Positions 8,973-10,529 of a stretch of DNA of 10,529 bases are shown here, piece by piece. Position numbers and translations under genes: made by a program. This DNA is from Betaproteobacteria bacterium. GTDB lineage: Bacteria; Pseudomonadota; Gammaproteobacteria; Burkholderiales; SG8-39. Each line of letters begins with the position of its first letter. Position 1 is the stretch's first letter. Under the pieces are notes generated by a model, which was given only the letters and a program-made list of their open reading frames with translations, did not search any database and was not told the DNA's origin. The stretch lies in the NCBI GenBank assembly GCA_019245555.1, contig JAFARH010000408.1, positions 1 through 10,529 of the forward strand. Direction: 5' to 3'.

Positions 8973-10037
8973 ATGATCTTCAGACAGCTGTTCGATCCGC
9001 AGTCCTCAACATACACGTATCTCCTTGCTGACGAAAAATCGCGTGAGGCAGTGCTGATCGACCCGGTGTTCGAGCAGGCACGGCGCGATGCGGCGCTGAT
9101 CGAAGAGCTCGGCCTGAAGCTCAAGTACACGCTCGAGACGCACGTGCATGCCGACCATGTCACCGCGGCGTCGCTCCTCAAGCAGAAGCTCGGCAGCCGC
9201 ATCGCGGTGTCCGCGGCGAGCGGGGCGGAGGGCGCCGACGTGTACTTGAAGCCGGGCGACAAGGTGCAAATCGGCCAGCGGCATGTCGAGGCGCGCGCCA
9301 CGCCCGGCCACACCGGCGGCTGCACGACGTACGTGGTCGACGACCGATCGATGGCCTTCACCGGCGATGCGCTGCTGATCCGCGGCTGCGGTCGCACCGA
9401 TTTCCAGCAGGGCGATGCGCACGGCCTTTTCCGCTCGGTGCGCGAGCAGATCTTCTCGCTGCCCGACGAGTGCCTCATCTATCCCGGCCATGACTATCGC
9501 GGTCTCACCGTCACGAGCGTCGGCGAGGAGAAGCTCTACAACCCGCGCCTCGCCGAGTCGATCGGCGAGAACGACTTCGTCGGCTACATGACGCACCTCG
9601 GCCTTGCGCATCCAAAGCAGATGGATGTCGCGGTGCCGGCGAATCTCAAGTGCGGCAAGCCGGAGAAGACAACCACGGCGGATCCCGACTGGGCGCCGCT
9701 CACTTATACGTTCGGCGGCATCTGGGAAGTGCAGCCGCACTGGCTCGAGGAGCACCTGCGCGACGTACAAATCGTTGACGTGCGCGAGCCCGATGAATTC
9801 AACGGGCCGCTAGGCCATGTGCCCCACGCCCAGCTGATCCCGCTGGGGACGCTCGCCAAGAACGTTGGGCAGCTCGCAAAGGACAAGCCGATCGTCGCCG
9901 TGTGTCGCTCCGGTGCGCGCTCGGCGCAGGCGACGGTGCTCCTCGGCAAGGCGGGCTTCGATCGCGTCGCCAATCTCTCGGGCGGCATGCTGCGCTGGCG
10001 CGCGCAACGCCATTCGGTCGAGGGCGCCACCGACTAG
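8973..10037 (+). CDS. Persulfide dioxygenase-rhodanese fusion (ETHE1-like)
   Basis: This 354-residue cytosolic enzyme should oxidise glutathione persulfide to sulfite (dioxygenase) and move sulfane sulfur between thiols, sulfite and thiosulfate (rhodanese). The metallo-beta-lactamase domain (1 to about 240) has THVHADH with His57, His59, Asp61 and His62, plus PGH His113, TGD Asp132 and PGH His173. ETHE1-type proteins bind one iron through His57, His113 and Asp132. [12 protein letters not shown] (137-148) is typical of the persulfide dioxygenase branch rather than glyoxalase II. The rhodanese domain (about 250-345) has VDVREPDEF and the active-site loop CRSGARS with Cys311. The fusion matches the known PRF type. 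There is no strong ribosome site before the ATG. The YeeE pair is divergent and gltX follows with no gap. Confidence 0.95.
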   Translation: MIFRQLFDPQSSTYTYLLADEKSREAVLIDPVFEQARRDAALIEELGLKLKYTLETHVHADHVTAASLLKQKLGSRIAVSAASGAEGADVYLKPGDKVQIGQRHVEARATPGHTGGCTTYVVDDRSMAFTGDALLIRGCGRTDFQQGDAHGLFRSVREQIFSLPDECLIYPGHDYRGLTVTSVGEEKLYNPRLAESIGENDFVGYMTHLGLAHPKQMDVAVPANLKCGKPEKTTTADPDWAPLTYTFGGIWEVQPHWLEEHLRDVQIVDVREPDEFNGPLGHVPHAQLIPLGTLAKNVGQLAKDKPIVAVCRSGARSAQATVLLGKAGFDRVANLSGGMLRWRAQRHSVEGATD

Positions 10038-10529
10038 ATGGCCGCAGTCCGTACCCGCTTTGCGCCGAGCCCGACCGGCTACCTCCATATAGGAGGCGCA
10101 CGCACCGCGCTCTTCTCATGGGCATACGCGCGGCACCACGGCGGGCAATTCGTCCTGCGTGTGGAGGACACGGATCTCGAGCGCTCGACCGAGCAGTCGG
10201 TGGCGGCGATCATCGACGGCTTGAAGTGGCTCGGCATCGACTACGACGAGGGGCCGTTCTTCCAGATGAAGCGCCTTTCGCGTTATCGCGAGGTTGCCGA
10301 CAAGCTGATTAGCTCCGGGCACGCCTACTACGACTACATGCCGAAGGCGGAGCTCGATGCGCTGCGCGCCCAGCAGCAGGCCCGCGGCGAGAAGCCGCGC
10401 TACGACCGGGCGATCGGCCAGAAATTCAAGGGCAGCGGGCCCGCGCCGGTGCGCTTCAAGACACCGCAGGATGGCACGGTGGGATGGAACGACCTAGTGA
10501 AGGGGCCGATCGAATTTCCCAATGCAGAG
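10038..10529 (+). CDS. gltX: Glutamyl-tRNA synthetase, N-terminal part (cut by window end)
   Basis: The first 164 codons are open to the right edge. This class I synthetase charges tRNA-Glu with glutamate. RFAPSPTGYLHIGGARTALF (7-26) holds the HIGH-type motif HIGG (17-20), and LRVEDTDLERS follows, both hallmarks of GltX. The zinc-binding cysteines of E. coli GltX are absent (AYYDYMPKAELDALR region), as in zinc-free members. Sequence resumes with the typical PVRFKTP and GPIEFPNAE. The ATG directly abuts the TAG of the dioxygenase gene (TAGATG). A GAGGG lies 13 nt upstream, farther than usual, so termination-reinitiation may help. A promoter inside the upstream gene is also possible. Confidence 0.97.
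   Translation, partial: MAAVRTRFAPSPTGYLHIGGARTALFSWAYARHHGGQFVLRVEDTDLERSTEQSVAAIIDGLKWLGIDYDEGPFFQMKRLSRYREVADKLISSGHAYYDYMPKAELDALRAQQQARGEKPRYDRAIGQKFKGSGPAPVRFKTPQDGTVGWNDLVKGPIEFPNAE

Noticed and set aside
9006..9770. 254-codon minus-strand open frame
   Set aside because: It is antisense to the dioxygenase-rhodanese gene, whose metal ligands and active-site Cys are all intact.

Overview
The window is gene-dense, high-GC proteobacterial DNA, most likely from a betaproteobacterium or a related gammaproteobacterium. This is inferred from strong G/C at third codon positions, the type of GltX, and the pairing of a persulfide dioxygenase-rhodanese fusion with split YeeE/YedE transporters. 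It holds ten protein genes (two cut by the window edges) and one tRNA. I see no insertion sequence, phage gene, CRISPR array or integrase.

Region 1 (1-3735). The 3' part of a large hybrid sensor kinase has at least four 92-residue HAMP-type repeats, then GAF, coiled coil, HisKA, HATPase and a receiver domain. It overlaps by 8 bp a small 86-residue gene of unknown function. That gene runs tail-to-tail, with a 4-bp overlap, into a small unknown gene on the minus strand.

Region 2 (3736-3908). This is the only real intergenic stretch. It is AT-richer than its surroundings and lies between two divergent small genes. It carries two inverted repeats, one belonging to a three-half-site array, and a -10-like hexamer.

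Region 3 (3909-8136). A small GIY-YIG-like protein on the plus strand converges by 4 bp on a minus-strand cluster. In transcription order the cluster is tRNA-Val(CAC), a TldD-type metallopeptidase with a twin-arginine signal, a PmbA/TldE-type partner and a D-2-hydroxyacid dehydrogenase. The protein genes overlap by 1-4 bp and should be translationally coupled. The tRNA ends 19 bp before the tldD start codon.

Region 4 (8151-10529). This is a sulfur module. A YeeE/YedE transporter encoded as two half-genes (4-bp GTGA overlap) is divergent, with only 2 bp between start codons, from a persulfide dioxygenase-rhodanese fusion. The gltX gene follows with no spacer and runs off the right edge. The module probably moves thiosulfate or related sulfur species and oxidises glutathione persulfide.

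I do not see a clearly new multi-gene system. The best leads are the exported TldD with an apparently cytosolic partner, the tRNA in the tldD leader, the 13-bp duplication that sets the yeeE stop codon, and the degenerate GIY-YIG protein beside an ordered half-site array.
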